Origin: Angiostrongylus vasorum
Lineage: Eukaryota > Nematoda > Chromadorea > Rhabditida > Metastrongylidae
Assembly: GCA_018806985.1 (NCBI GenBank)
Contig: JADANN010000420.1
Location: forward strand, 1,426,001-1,490,000
DNA length: 64,000 nt
Direction of reading: 5' to 3'
Shown: positions 34,690 through 47,358 of the stretch, in pieces
Position numbering within the stretch: the first letter of the stretch is position 1
How the letters are laid out: each line of letters begins with the position of its first letter
Notes under the pieces: generated by a model
The model's database searches: none
Told to the model about the DNA's origin: nothing
The model's input: only the letters and a program-made list of their open reading frames with translations
Program-made: the position numbers and the translations under genes

Positions 34690-36100
34690 AGAATGATTGC
34701 ACTTTATGTGAGCACATGTCTGAATGAACAACGTCTGAAGTCAAATATTGGAATGAAAACCTCACAAGTGGAATATCACCGTCAAGAAGCGTTAGCTACT
34801 ACTACAGCTTTTGACATTACTCTCTATGATATGGAACTAATAATGGAAATGTTCTCCACCAATGTTTTCCGCTCCGCAAGCCCCATCTCCGAAATTCTCA
34901 CTGAAGAAAAAACAGCCCTGGATTCTACCCTCTGATGATCGAGTTGCGACGAAAAGCATGAAGTAAGGCACTGCTTCAGGACCAGATAATATCACCGTCC
35001 ATTTCTTTAGAACTGCTGGCGACAAACTACATGTACTTTACTTTCAGGAAGAGAAAATCCCAGATCAATGGAGAACGTCGCGCCCGGTCACCTCGCCCAA
35101 GAAGGGTGGCTGAAGAGATCTTCGTAACTACCAGCCAATGTGTTTATTGAGTACAGTCTACAAGCTGTTCACGAATATTATTCTTTCCCGCATATCGAAG
35201 ACCTTGCTAATTTAGCCAGCAGGTTTTCCAAAGGGATTTTGCTGCATGAACGACATCCAAATTTTTGTTCAGTCCTATTAAAGTTTGTTAGGGAGCAAAA
35301 CCATAGTTTTGAAACTGACCGTCATTTATCCTTCCTAGCAAAATAATCAGCATGTGTTTATATTGTTGAGCTTATACGACATTGATAGAGATATTTATCC
35401 GGCTAACGTTTCGAGGTCTTCGTCTTCATCAGAGCCGAAGGTGCTTGTCGACTGTCCACAGTTGTTCTTCCTCGATGTGCCGTCTTCGTCTCGTATCGAA
35501 CCAGATCTTATGCTTCATTCGAGATGCTCCGCTGAGAAAGGAACTATCGCCAAGGATCGTCGGCTCTGATGAAGACGAACACATCGAAACGCTAGCCGAA
35601 TAAACATCTCTGTCAACCTCGTGTAACCTCAACAATATAAACTCATATGAAAAAAAGCGTTAGACAGAGTCAATCTCATGCAACCCTACTAGCAGTTGTC
35701 GACCAAGACGTGGAGCTGTCCCTACGCAACAACTCTATCTGACTTTAGTCGGAAATGCACTACGAAATCGCAGCTTTTCCATCGACCTCCTGCCACACCC
35801 ACAGGAAAGAGGTTAGAAAAAGCGACATCATATCGCCAAACCAGTTCACTGCCGCATCGCAGTAGACAATGAAGTCATTTGCTCGAGAAGAGAAAGTCAT
35901 ACGTATTGATGGAGAATTCTTATCAATTATTCTTTTCTCTGATGACACCATCATCTTTTCAAGAAGCACCAACGAAGTAGAGACGATCACCAAGGAGTGG
36001 AAAAAGATCGGACTACCCATATGTCGGAACAAGACCCAGGTAATAAAGAACCTGTGGTGCAAAGACGATCAAATCGTAGTGGATGGTTCCCCGAAAGAAA
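34690..36100 (+). mobile_element. RTE-type retrotransposon, truncated (copy C)
   Basis: Reverse-transcriptase N-terminal piece YDMELIMEMFSTNVFRSASP at 34830, FRSDQWRTSRPVTSPK-like text near 35070, then an FB insertion (35357-35641), then an EKKR remnant of the DYEKAFD motif at 35650 and FSDDTIIFSRSTNEVETITK at 35936, the xxDD active-site block. Ends near 36100 without a 3' end. Confidence 0.8.
35357..35641. repeat. FB element inserted into RTE copy C
   Basis: Arms: TTTATATTGTTGAGCTTATA with CAACAATATAAA at the other end; TCCGGCTAACGTTTCGAGG with CGAAACGCTAGCCGAATA; CATCAGAGCCGA with TCGGCTCTGATGAAG. About 110-base arms flank a centre of about 60 bases. Confidence 0.75.
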
Positions 36101-36321
36101 TATTTGAGAACGGGAAGGACATCATTAAGCTGCGCTTTGCGATTATTAATAAATGATGCCTGCGTATTTCGGTGACGTGACTTTTCTTCCATGGAATTTC
36201 GAAAGCCATGCATTTCCAAGTCCGTCACCATCCACCATTTAGTTAGAATGCTGTCACCAGGTAATGTGTTTTTGTGCTATTGGTTTAGTCTGAGCTGGAC
36301 ATCGGAATAGAAATGCGGCGG

Positions 36322-36394
36322 TGAGTCTTCGCTGTACATCGCAATTCGTCACCCAGGATCACACCCAGCTATGATGAGATGTTGAATCCTTGTG
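36322..36394 (-). mobile_element. SR element, 5' fragment
   Basis: TCGCTGTACATCGCAATTCG and CACCCAGGATCACACCCAGC are the complement of the SR 5' part. Confidence 0.55.
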
Positions 36395-36744
36395 GATTAT
36401 CGAGACCATCGACACCACAAAAGTCAGAATGAGAAATCATAGTAAGACATAGTTGTATTTTAGTTAAAACATTGTAACTATTGCCTTTAGTTATGTAGAG
36501 CATCATTTCAACCTAAGCATCACTACTAATATCATTCGATTGTTTCAAAATATGAAGCTCATTCTCAATTGAAAACTAATAACTAGGGAATGTCAACGAA
36601 ATATTCACCAGAAAGAAGTTCTTATTTCGGATAGAGACATTATTGTAGTAGAAATTCCATTTCCAGGGACTTACTGACTACCAAGTTTTTCAGCAAGCGA
36701 GTGCAGCGTATGATGTTATGGAGGATAGGAACACCGACTTGATG

Positions 36745-36865
36745 AGTCATTAGACCCTCGCAAGTCACTGTATAGGTTAGATAGGCATTTAATCACTCCT
36801 GCGATGAATGAATGGGATCGAAATGTATAGTACACTTCTTATGGACTTATTAACGTTTTATTCTC
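36745..36865 (+). mobile_element. SINE-A, 3' fragment, diverged
   Basis: ACCGACTTGATGAGTCATTA, TAGGCATTTAATCACTCC and CGAAATGTATAGTACACTTC follow the order of the SINE-A 3' half. Confidence 0.45.
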
Positions 36866-37084
36866 TAATCTCTCTCTTCTTCAAAAACCGTTAGCAAATT
36901 TTTTAAATGATCATCCTTGTTCTGTTTATCATCAGCTGGAGGGAAGACATCAATGTGAAATATTGCATTGATTGCGTAGTATCGTTGATTCTTCTCCAAC
37001 GACGGAAATGAATTTGTCTCTTGTGAGTCATTCCCAAACACTACAAAACCCCGTAATCAATCTTCTTCAAAATTCCAAACACTA

Positions 37085-37745
37085 ATGCTTGAAATACAAT
37101 CATAATGATGCTGAGATATTTGCAAAACTCTGGACCCCACGTCCCTTCGATGGGGAACGAACGCACTGTTACCCTTCCGCTGGCTAACGAGTCCACAACC
37201 ACACCATGCTGGTCCGTCATTCCACCTGTCTCTCAGCTATTTTCTTATCTACCAGTGTCATCAACAATCACCCTTCAGTGGGATTGATCTTGAGAGCACA
37301 AATCGGCATTTAATCCAGCTAAGCTGAGGATGTAGTTGAAATCACAGTATTAACTTTTTGTTTGCTACCTACTACAATTTTTTCACCTCAGGGACTATGT
37401 GGGATACAACCACAATGATGTTGAGATATTTGAAAAACCTCTGACCGTAGATTACAGCCTTAAACTGGGTTAAATTCAGATTTGTGCTCCCTGAGTCAAT
37501 CATGTTGACGTGTGATTGCTGATGGCACTGGTAGATAGAAAACTGGCTCAGAGACAGGCGAAACGAAGAACCCACATGGTATGGTGGTGAACGTGTTAGC
37601 CTCGGAAAAGGTAATAGCGCAGTCGTTCCTCACCGTAGACACTCTGCGGTCCGGAGTTTTGCAAATATCTCAGCATCATTATGGTTGTGTTCCACATAAT
37701 ACCACGCCGTGAAAAATTGCAGTAGGCAGCAAATGAAAGGTTAAC
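37085..37745. mobile_element. SINE-B copies, inverted cluster
   Basis: Three segments. 37085-37270 is minus-oriented (TGAGATATTTGCAAAACTC, TGGGGAACGAACGC, CACACCATGCTGGTCC). 37335-37440 is a minus-oriented tail (TTTGCTACCTACTACAAT). 37455-37745 is a plus-oriented, near-complete copy with its 5' part (GTGATTGCTGATGGCACTGG), head (ATGGTATGGTGGTGAACG) and tail (CAGTAGGCAGCAAATGAAAGG). Confidence 0.75.
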
Positions 37746-38227
37746 TAGTGTTTAAGTTTAGTTGGCTGGACAGAATGCTCATGTTTTGTTTTTTCATCTT
37801 CTCTGACGAAGGTTAAATTATTCGATAGATTAGCGGTAGTTCTACGACATGATAAGACAGTGATTGTTTCAAAGATCATAAAGTTTATTAGACAAAACGT
37901 TCTTGAGCTGGTCGTTGATAGTCGTTTTTCATTTTGATAATGACCTTTATCACCTGCATAATCTGTGCTTCCGTTGACACTTGCGACGAATGGTACCTGT
38001 AGATGTCATAATTGTTTTGCAGGAGTAGCCGGTATAACAACTATAGGTCTCAGTTTCCCGGTGGTCTATTTTAGCAAATGGAACTACTTTCTGCAGCTTT
38101 CGTTATTATTTGATAGCTTGAAGAATCAGATGTTGTACTGTGCTTTGTTTGGAAAAAAGATCTACTCTGCACTTAGAATTATGCAAAAACTTTATACATC
38201 TGTGCCATACGTATACAACACATATAT

Positions 38228-38460
38228 TTATCACAATTTTGACGTATTATTTACTGCCTACTCTTTTTAGCGGCAGGGTATGCTTTGCGAAATATAACTT
38301 TAATGATGCTGAGATATTTGCAAAACTCTGGACCGCAGGTGCCTATGGTGGGGAACGAACGCGCTATTGTCCTTTCCGGGGAGTAGCGCGCTCACCACCA
38401 CACCATGCGGGTCCTTCGTTTCGCCTGTCTCTCAGCCTGTCTCTCAGCTCGCAACATATA
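38228..38460 (-). mobile_element. SINE-B copy, minus orientation
   Basis: TATTATTTACTGCCTACTC, CGGCAGGGTATGCTTTGCG, ATGCTGAGATATTTGCAAAA, TGGGGAACGAACGCGC and CACACCATGCGGGTCC in order, ending in CGCCTGTCTCTCAGC. Confidence 0.75.
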
Positions 38461-38689
38461 TTTATAGTGTGCATATACAAAATTCCTTAAATTTTAATAG
38501 CTAAAGTGAGTGACAGTCATCGTTTAGAGAGTGCTGGGACAAAAAAATACTGAAATAAAGACCAACAAGTTGCAAAGCGCTTCCAAATTCTGATAGTAAT
38601 GTATGTGTTTACATGGTGAACCATGGGACCATGTAGTAGATAACACCATGAATATCATTTATAGCTATAGAACGAAAGAGCAAAGTCTT

Positions 38690-39030
38690 TTCACAGTTTT
38701 AACTTATTACTTACTGCCTACTCTTTTTTTATAACCTGCCGTTAAAAAAAAGAGTACGCAGTAAATAACAAGTTAAAATTATGATTATAACTGCAGCCTC
38801 AGCTAAACTGGGTTCGTTGCCGATTTGGGCTCCCCAGATCAATGCCGCTGACGGGTGATTGCTGATGGCAGAGATCGATAGAACTAGCTGAGAGACAGGC
38901 GAAACGAAGGATCGCGCATGGTGTGGTGGTGAACGCATTACTCCACGGAAAAGACAATAGCGCGTTCGTTCCCCACCGCAGACACTTGCGGTCCGGAGTT
39001 TTGCAAATATCTCAGCATCATCAAAGTCTT
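38690..39030 (+). mobile_element. SINE-B copy with inverted tail end
   Basis: Begins with a tail-to-tail inverted repeat (TTACTTACTGCCTACTC against GAGTACGCAGTAAATAA), then a plus copy: GTGATTGCTGATGGCAGAG, GCATGGTGTGGTGGTGAACG, TTCGTTCCCCACCGCAGAC, ATATCTCAGCATCATC. Confidence 0.7.
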
Positions 39031-39419
39031 TTCTACAATCCTTCGTGTTCACGACCCACGAATCCTCAAATTATCCGAGAATTATTGTCCATTTAAAAAA
39101 AACCAACAACTCTGTAAAGGCTGAAAAATTAGGCGCCGCCCATTCCGCATCAATTCGAGATTAGGCATCGTCGCGAGGATGCTAATAATCGAATAATTTC
39201 AGCGGATATCATTAAAATTTCCACTGGTCAATATTTCGAGCCAGAGCTCCTCAGTTAAATTCAAATTCTTGAGAAACACGAAGTTACTTTTGAGCAATGC
39301 CTTTTTTACCATTTTGTTGGGAAATTAAGCACGGAAAGCTCATTTGACTTACGCTGACGCATGTAACGGTAGTGATGTTCAACACATTCAATATGCGCAA
39401 GGCACTGCCTCGAACACTC

Positions 39420-39645
39420 TTCGAGGCAACCAAGCCGAAAGTTGGCACCAGACATGTCTGAGATAAGCTTCCTATTTGCAATGCATGAAAGACGGCCCGT
39501 ATTGAAAATCTGGGGGACGCCCTTGCACAGATATCCTATGATATCAGTGGGAATCGACTGTACCTAACGACATCCATAAGGAAGACCAGAATCCTCAGGC
39601 AGCAACCGAACCCACCCACCAGTCCGGTGGTCTTCACCGATAATG
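39420..39645 (+). repeat. SINE-C tail-type repeat
   Basis: GCACCAGACATGTCTGAG, GGGGGACGCCCTTGCACAG, CCAGAATCCTCAGGCAGC and GGTCTTCACCGATAATGAG match the repeat at 30935-31140 and part of 50708-51100. Confidence 0.5.
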
Positions 39646-40097
39646 AGTGTGAGAAAATCCGTCAAAACGCAAGTAGTGCTGCCTCCCACAGAAGATGTGA
39701 TGTCGAACCATGTAAAAATAAAGAACATAGAACAAATAATTGACGGTTCTGGTTATATTGTACTTTGGCGTCCTATCGCATTCATACTAATCTCGATGTT
39801 ACCTGTTTCCAATTGGGAACACGGAGCTGGGTTTTCGTTAACCGTATTCGGTCATGCGTGTTGTTATAATCGTATTTTTTCGAAGGACAAAGAAAAAAAC
39901 TAAACGCTTATAAGTAAACTGGTTACAATGGACTCCTACGAAATTCCTTGTAGGCTTGTTTTTTTCACCTTCCTTTTCCTACAGCTCTTTTGTTATCATC
40001 TTTTTTCTTCCTTTATGGTTCTACTAGTGAGCGAGTTTATCTTGGGAAAAGCAGTCCAATGTAAAAAATGTAGGCGTAAAAACGTTTGCAGCTGACC

Positions 40098-40342
40098 ATT
40101 TCCTTATTGAAGCGCGGTGCATTCGATTCCACTTAAGAATCGTAGGGGTGATTGAATATATAGTAAATCACGGCGCCATAACGATAGATGAAATCTGCTT
40201 TTTTTCCTCCTAGACAAGTCTGGTGGCAATTTGCTAACTGCAGAGGCATATAACACTTGCTTAGCTCGGCACGCAGTATCGAACCAAAGACCACGTGTGT
40301 ATTGCGGAGTGCCTGTAACCGCTGCCATACACGTAACCAATC
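40098..40342 (-). mobile_element. SINE-A, diverged, minus orientation
   Basis: Minus strand: head TTACGTGTATGGCAGCGG and box B GGTTCGATACTGC, centre CACCAGACTTGTCTAGGAGG, tail with AATGCACCGCGC. The box B is close to consensus. Confidence 0.7.
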
Positions 40343-40639
40343 ACTGTTGTTCCTTGTATAATAAGAATTATGCTTGTATCATGGCGTAACTGCCATCTGC
40401 TTCCTGCTTTCGTTGCAATCGTGACCCATTTCCAGTACCGATTCCATCCGTAGTCCAATATTTTTTTGTTTTGTTTTCTAAATATTTTGTTAAGCATTTC
40501 TAATTTGGAAACTTATTATGCAGCGCAGAATACAAGAACGGATAAGAGTCTATTTTTTATTGAGGGGTTTTATGTCCAGAATCTATTTACAGTAGGAGAC
40601 TGATGTTACTCTGAAAAACAGCCCGTGAAACATCAGCGA

Positions 40640-40745
40640 ATATACCTCGAATATGCACTCAGTCACCTCTACGGTGCTACGAATGGAATCAAATGCATTT
40701 TTCATCCCTTAGTAATTATTCAACACAGAGAGACTTATTCTTCTA
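40640..40745 (+). mobile_element. SINE-A, 3' fragment
   Basis: AATATGCACTCAGTCACCTC, AATGGAATCAAATGCAT and AGTAATTATTCAACACAGAG follow the SINE-A 3' order. Confidence 0.5.
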
Positions 40746-41267
40746 TTCTTCACGTCTACTTAACTTTGATTCGGTCGTGTTTTTTTTTACCGTGATTATG
40801 AACACCAGTTCCATCGAAGCTGGAACAAGGTCGCGCCGCTACCGATGTGCATCCTCGTTTCTTTGTCCATACTCCTTTCACTCATTTATCAAGTGAAGAC
40901 TAAAGGCTTGATTTTCTACTGATTCTGTATTTGACGTACTTCTAACATTGCGGAAGGTTTTTAAATGCAATTTCCCAAAAGTTGGAAATATCTTAGGTTA
41001 TGATCACATTCTGTAACGCTCGTTGTCGTGAACCCTCTTTTTCCATGATTGCATTCTTCACTAGGATTCTTCTAGAGTGATTCTAACGATCGCTGGTCAA
41101 TATCATACATTTCCAGCACAGTCATATCCACTGGTTGTAATAGTTTCTAAAAAAAAACAAAAAAAGAAGAGAATTAGACATCGTAGGACACAAATGTCTT
41201 CCCAATTTCTGACGAGTTTCCGTTTGACGAACTAACCATCCTTCGCATGCGAAGTGATGAAGCAACT

Positions 41268-41345
41268 ATTGTTTTAATCGCTCTGAAGAAGGCGAAGACG
41301 TCTCGAAACGTTAGCTACAAATAACTAACCGCGTCACATATTTAT
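41268..41345. repeat. FB arm fragment
   Basis: ATCGCTCTGAAGAAGGCGAA then TCTCGAAACGTTAGCTAC, the FB core in one orientation. Confidence 0.5.
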
Positions 41346-42989
41346 AGAACTACTTGTAAATGTATGCTGCAAAAACGATGTCTTCCTGCGCAATTTTCAC
41401 GTTTGACTATCGTCTTGTTCACTTCGCAAGGTGTTTTCACTGCACTCGCGACGAGAACCTCATTCGATGAGCTCTCGCATATCGTCATCTCATTTCTGGC
41501 ATTCTCAGTAGCTTGAGAGACCTTGATGATAAAATAGACCTAGAATCGTATTTAAATCGCAGTTCGACCACCGGAATCGGGATCGTACCAGCTGGAAGCG
41601 GTGGTGTAAACCATCGAGGAAGGTAGTATATTGATAGACAGATGGATATAGACCACGACCATTATTACAGATGAAAGAATAGGCTAAACAGGATCGAAAG
41701 TGATATCGTAATCGTTCAGAGTTCATCAATGTGACGACGTAGTGTGGTGAAAAAACATGGATATTGATCGAATACGCCGAGCGCTCTTGTTACTGAAAAC
41801 ATGTCGTTGGTCATTTTTCTTATCGGTTTTAGATACAAGTGTTCTTTTCTAAAGATAATAATCAGTCAAATGATATGTGATTGTGAACCAGATAGTAGGT
41901 TCATCGCAATCTATAGTCCCCATAGTGATCCATGAGCTGGTGGTTTTATGTGCATTGATTGATTGGACAATCTGTTTAACGAAGGAGTAGTTAGAAAAAA
42001 AAATGAAAAAAATAGAAGCACGGTAACTGACTTTTGCACTAGAATTTTTTTATTGGAGTTTCTCACCAATGACGGTGGATAGTGGATTTCTAAAAAATCC
42101 ACCTTCTTTTGTTACGTTATTTTGCTATCAGTAGATCGTCGTCTAGTCTTTGATATTTTCGAAATGGCCTTATGCGCTCCTTCATCCTATCACCATTACA
42201 TTCTTCCTTACTACAAGTAAACTCTATAGGTGTCATAACGAAATTGCGTGAATGGCCGATATGATATCTATAGGTTTCATTTCCTTTCCGGTTATTTATC
42301 TTGACGCGCAGAAGTTTTTTTCCTAGACTTCTTGTAATCAGTCGCTAGTTTATCCAACGTAGATACCGTGACGAATGTCGAACCTGGGAGGGTGTCTTGT
42401 TTATAATTCCTTGAAAATTTGAAGAGGCGCGAAAAATACCTCTGCCTAGAAGAGCTGCTGGCATCACCAACAGTACGCAGCATCATTTTTTTGAAGCAAT
42501 TTTTCTAAAAGTTTTCGCTCGCTATTATGACTTTTCGACATTGTTCGGATTGAAAAGATTGGAAACTAAAAGGTAAGCACCTTAAAATTTTTCGTACCCA
42601 AGAGCTGTGTGTGCACCATAACATAGGACGATGTACGGAAGAAAATGGAGCATAAATGGGATAACAAAAGCAAAGAAACTTCTCGAAAACCAGAGATAGA
42701 TCGAACTGTGGAGACGAAATCACAATAAAGGGAGGCGGGGCTACATAAAAACTGTCACAGTGGCCGTCATGACATCTATAGGTGTCACAGCGAGCACAGA
42801 GAAAAATTTGGCGTCGTCCACTCCGCGCCAAAAGCGACGTTAAGTTTCATTTGGGAGTGTCAAATTCTGCAATTTTTTCTCTTCTCCTGTTTTTTTTGTT
42901 TCTCTTGTTTCGTTATATTTGTCCTAGGTATGAGAAACACACCATTTACTAGTAAATGTAATTTTTTATTTTAATAACTGACAAAAAAG

Positions 42990-45640
42990 CAATCTCGTGA
43001 CTTCTGTCATATCACAGTAACAGAGAAATGTTTTTTTGGTGTTTGCTCGATTGTAAGAGTTTTTATTAACAAAGGACAAATCGGTTTCCACAAGCATTTT
43101 TTTCGTATAACCTCGTTGCTAATCAAGTGACTCTGGCGATGGTCAGATACAGTATCCACTCGTCCCAGTTGAGTATTTATTCTGCGCAAGGGGTTCCACT
43201 GGCTCAAGAGATACATGCAAAGCCTTAGGCCTTCAGTATTAGGCTTCATATTAATCGTACCCAGAAGCTACGCATAGAAGTGTCGGTCGTACTTTAGGTG
43301 GCTGGGCATGTTCATGAGCAGCTTGCTGGGACTTTTCCATAGCGTGGAGTGGAACTCATTTGTTGGATGACGACCATGAAGCATCTTTGATTCACTTCTC
43401 AGTCAATTGGCTACATGGATTTTGGCGGCTTCGCTATTCAAGATGGTTCGCATGTAAGCACAGAAATCTCCGTATCCATGGATGTGGTCACGCTTACATG
43501 GAATGTACAAATGAGTACAGAAAAAAAGAAACGGGAATTCTAATTCCTTCTAGATCCACTTACATCGCAGGGAAGGTAGCTTTTAGTTCGCGTTTAAATT
43601 CTTCTTTACCACATTGACAAACGCTACCTAGCTTCCTGTTCCTTGTTAAGGATGAGATCTGCTAGTGTCCACCATGCATTTTTTCTGAATTTTTGGAACA
43701 AAAAGAATTCTTTTGGACTTTGAAACTGACCCAAAAAAAAACATAAACAGGAAAATGTTCCAATCATACGTAAAAAGAATACTTAAACGCTTGTTCAGAA
43801 CGTCTGGGTCAGTGCAAATGGAAGGAAATAAGCTCTATTGCTCTTACTTTTCATGACTTCCGTAGCGCCACTTTATTTTTCGCTTCTTATCAGATTTCCT
43901 GAATCTCGAGTAGCGAAGGGTTCAGTAAGGGCTATCTAAATTGTGAAAGAAAGTCGAAAGAGGCATTGTGATTTGGAAACCCGGTTCGACGATCCAACGA
44001 GTCTCATCATACCAGTATTTTCTTGATCGCGACAGCAACTTGCTAGCAATACAAGGAAATAGTGGTCACAATCATAGTGCATTTTAATTACCACGGATTT
44101 TTTTGGATATTGTCACTAATTAGCCATCTGTACTTTACAAATGTGGCCGAGGTATGGTAGCGAAAAAGCACACACATCATCAAATACCTCGTCGTTAAAA
44201 ATGTATAGCAATGAAAGTAGTGACGCCAAGAGCTGTCGATTTGGCATTATGTTTAACAAACGAGTAGATAAAAGTAATGTGACATTTTATGACCTTAAAA
44301 AACCATCTGGTTTTTGGTCAGATCGTTTATGTCGTAGATTGAGAGAGGGAAAGGAAAGCAACACGTCCTTATAAGAAAGGGGGAAAAAATATCACGCTAA
44401 CTGGCTTTCGATTTAAAGATTTCTTGCTGAAGATTTCCATTAGTGACAGCAAGTAGCAGGTTTTTTCAGAAACGGGCTTCTTTAACTGCATTATTTCATG
44501 CCAGTAGACTGTCGTCTAATCATGAGGATTTTAAAAAACAGGCCCAATCCACTCCTTTTTGTCTCTTGTCATTTTGTCTACAACCTCTTTTGTTTCATTC
44601 ATTTCTTTTATAACATTTCTCTAAATATAACAAACACATCTATTTCCATAAGAGAAAAACGATCTCTGACTCTTGTCATATCACAGTAATACAAACAGGC
44701 GCTTTTATTTCGTGTTTTTCAACTAAGAAGTTGCTTATTGGTAACAGACAAATGGGTTCCCATAAGCATTTATTGCCTATACGCAACCTCGTTAACCTAT
44801 ATATAACCTCGTTAAATATGAAGTGACTCCAACAAGTGTTAGGCACAGTATCCTTTCGTCCTATTTGAGCATCCGTTGTACCCAACGTGTTCCACTCGCT
44901 CGAGAGATGCACGGAAAACCGTAGGCTTTTTTTGTTAGGCCTTATATTACTTGTGGCAAGAAGTACGCATAGAAAGCTCTGTTATGCTTCAGGTGGCTGG
45001 GCATATTCATGAACAACTTGCTGGGATTTTCCCATAGTGGAGTGCGGACTTATTTCTCGGATGGGATGGCGACTTTGAAGCACCTTTCAACCTTCTATTC
45101 AATTGTCGGTTACAGCTTATTCGTTAGAAGCTCTAAAGCTACCAACTCTCTTATTTATCAGTCACTTAGTTATGGCTTTTTCTCCGCTTCGCAGTGAAAG
45201 ATGCAACCGGCACCTGCAAACTGGAACACCAGTGTCCATATTCATTGATATTATTACGTTTACACAGGATTTATAGGTCAATATAATATATCAGAAATGG
45301 AAAGCTCATTCCATCTTGGGTCGATCGTACATTTCAAACCGAGTACACAGTTGGGTTAAGGCCGTGATTACCCCATCAACAAGTCATACGTAGCCACGCA
45401 TTTTCTCTGGTCCCCTCTTATGAAGGAAATCTGTAGGTGTATAGTGAGAAATGTAATGCCTTCATGCGCCTACATATTTCTTTATAGGTATGGGAAAAAA
45501 GCAAATAAGCTTTATTGCTCCCATTTCTCACGAATTTTATAGCACCACGAATTTCGTCGCTTTCCATTTATTCGGTTTCAATTTAGCCTTTCGGTTGAGT
45601 TCATATTTGAGTAGTGAAAAGTGCTAACACTAGATAGGAG
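42990..45640. repeat. Diverged 1.67-kb tandem duplication (two units)
   Basis: Unit 1 starts near 42990 and unit 2 near 44660, offset 1669 bases at ATCACAGTAA (43011 and 44680). Shared blocks in order: GTCATATCACAGTAA; CCTCGTTG or CCTCGTTA; CGCTC-type GTTCCACT; GGTGGCTGGGCAT with TTCATGA; and, near the far end, AATAAGCT(C/T)TATTGCTC (43828 and 45504). Minus-strand frames at 43007-43249 and 44676-44912 are both open, align and end in the same VI-stop, but I do not recognise them. Confidence 0.65.
44141..44374 (+). CDS. Unidentified 77-codon ORF
   Basis: ATG to TAA, hydrophilic and basic (MWPRYGSEKAHTSSNTSS, MFNKRVDKSNVTFYDLKKPS, WSDRLCRRLREGKESN). Located between the two duplication units. 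No homologue recognised; could be chance. Confidence 0.2.
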   Translation: MWPRYGSEKAHTSSNTSSLKMYSNESSDAKSCRFGIMFNKRVDKSNVTFYDLKKPSGFWSDRLCRRLREGKESNTSL

Positions 45641-45730
45641 CAACTCGGTTAGAAAAGTGTTGCATGAAGGTTCTTACAAGGAAATGTTCTATAGAATAAT
45701 CTCCATTCTCTATAGTTTACCTCTTTGTAG

Positions 45731-45865
45731 CTGGTGAGGGACAGAAAGGTGAAAAAAAGTACGAGAATTCCCAGGATCTTGAACAGTGATGAAGAGCGAA
45801 AGGACCAGCTAGGATTATTTTGTTCCGAAGAAGTTCCACATCTGGAGGGCCACCTAGCTCGGTGT
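45731..45865 (+). CDS. Unidentified exon candidate
   Basis: Acceptor TTACCTCTTTGTAG, then a polar frame (KVKKSTRIPRILNSDEERKD, LFCSEEVPHLEGHLAR) to a possible GTGTAA donor. The minus strand just beyond (45870-46103) is also open with protein-like content (LENQNSILYAQSVEEHKG), so strand is uncertain. Confidence 0.25.
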
Positions 45866-46167
45866 AAATCTATGCCATTAAGGGTCTTCTTAAGCTACCA
45901 TTGGTCGTGTTATCAATAAACACCTTAAAAACAAAGGTCATCATGCCAAAGGAGTTATTTCCTTTGTGTTCTTCTACACTTTGTGCATAGAGGATGCTGT
46001 TTTGATTTTCTAATAATGCGTGGTCGAATTTGATTGATAAAACGAGCTCTTGAGGAATGCAGTAAATTGGAACTACCAACTCTATCAGAACGATTTTCGT
46101 CAACTTTTAGTCCACTCTACCATGTCACAATTAATATTTAGTACCATAGCCGATTTTCCGGCTATCC

Positions 46168-46455
46168 TTAAAGGATAAAGGATAAAGCTGTCGGGCATTG
46201 ATCGGTCCCCTGAGGGATGCGCCATGCATTCGACTTCATTAAATATCGTTGGAGGTGACTGAATGCATATCTGGCCTTTACAATGACTCGCGGTGGCCTA
46301 CAGATGCATCGAGCCAGGGCTGCTAACCTCCCAGACAAGTCTGGTACCAATTTTCCGACCCCCAGGGGATGGAAGGCCTAGTGAGATATGGGCACGGGGA
46401 TCAATTCCACGTGTGCACCGCAGTGGCGCCTCCAACCACTGCGCCACACGCGCCC
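46168..46455 (-). mobile_element. SINE-A, full length, minus orientation
   Basis: Minus strand: GGGCGCGTGTGGCGCAGTGG head, GGAATTGATCCCCGTGCCC box B area, ACCAGACTTGTCTGGGAGG centre, and a tail ending AGCTTTATCCTTTATCC. Confidence 0.9.
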
Positions 46456-46689
46456 TTCCGGCCATTCTTAACCTATTAAAATTAGAATATCTTCATCAAA
46501 TTCTGCGCTAAGGATTTTTGAGAAGAATTCGTAGAACATGAATTACAAACCATTGATTCATTCGTAGCAATGGTCTCAGTTTCTTCATCTTAGTTGCATG
46601 TTTATTATAAAATGCTTCAGAATCCATCACAGGAAAAAATGGAAGTCGTTGGTCAAAAATGAGTCACTTGCAATGTTTTCATCCTTGAA

Positions 46690-46952
46690 AGGATAAAGGA
46701 TAAAGCTCTAGGCGTTGACCAATCCCTGAGGGATGCGTCATGCATTCAACTTCATTAAGCATTATTGGAGGTGATTGAATGCATATCTGGCCTCTACAAT
46801 GACTTGCGGTGGTCTGCCGATGTATCGAGCCAGTGCTGGTATCCTCCCAGACAAGTGTAGTACCAATTTGGTGAACCCGGAGGGATCGAAGGCTTGGTGG
46901 GCCATGGGAGCTGGGCTCGATTCCACTTGTGGGTTACAGGGCGCCTCCGACA
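46690..46952 (-). mobile_element. SINE-A, head-truncated, minus orientation
   Basis: Same order as the copy at 46.2 kb, but the head stops after the CGGAGGCGCCCTG block and is replaced by unrelated ATCTGATTCGATC, so box A is missing. Confidence 0.85.
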
Positions 46953-46977
46953 TCTGATTCGATCAATAACACTTTCC

Positions 46978-47358
46978 ATTCTTCAATGATGCTGAGATAT
47001 TTGCAAAACTCCGGACCGCAGGTGTCTGCGGTGGGGAACGAACGCGCAACGCGTTCACCCACCACACCATGCGGGTCCCATCGTTTCGCCTCTCTCTTAG
47101 CTAGTTCTAACGATCTCTGCCTTCAGCAATCACCCGTCAGCAGGATTGATAGAACTGGCTGAGAGACAGGCGAAACGAAGGACCCGCATGGTGTGGTGGT
47201 GAACGCGTTACTCCCCCGGAAAGGACGATAGCGCGTTCGTTCCCTACCGCAGACACCTGCGGTCCAGAGTTTGCAAATATCTCACCATCATTGAAGTTAT
47301 ATTTCGCAATATACCCTGCCATTAAAAGGAGTAGGCAGTAAATAAAACGGTTAAGATT
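46978..47358. mobile_element. SINE-B inverted pair (complete snap-back)
   Basis: Minus-oriented copy 46978-47130 followed head-to-head by a plus copy 47131-47358. Shared inverted blocks: TGAGATATTTGCAAAACTCC, TGGGGAACGAACGCGC, CACACCATGCGGGTCC, AGCTAGTTCTA against their complements. The right copy keeps its tail (GAGTAGGCAGTAAATAAAAC). The best-preserved example of this arrangement. Confidence 0.85.
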
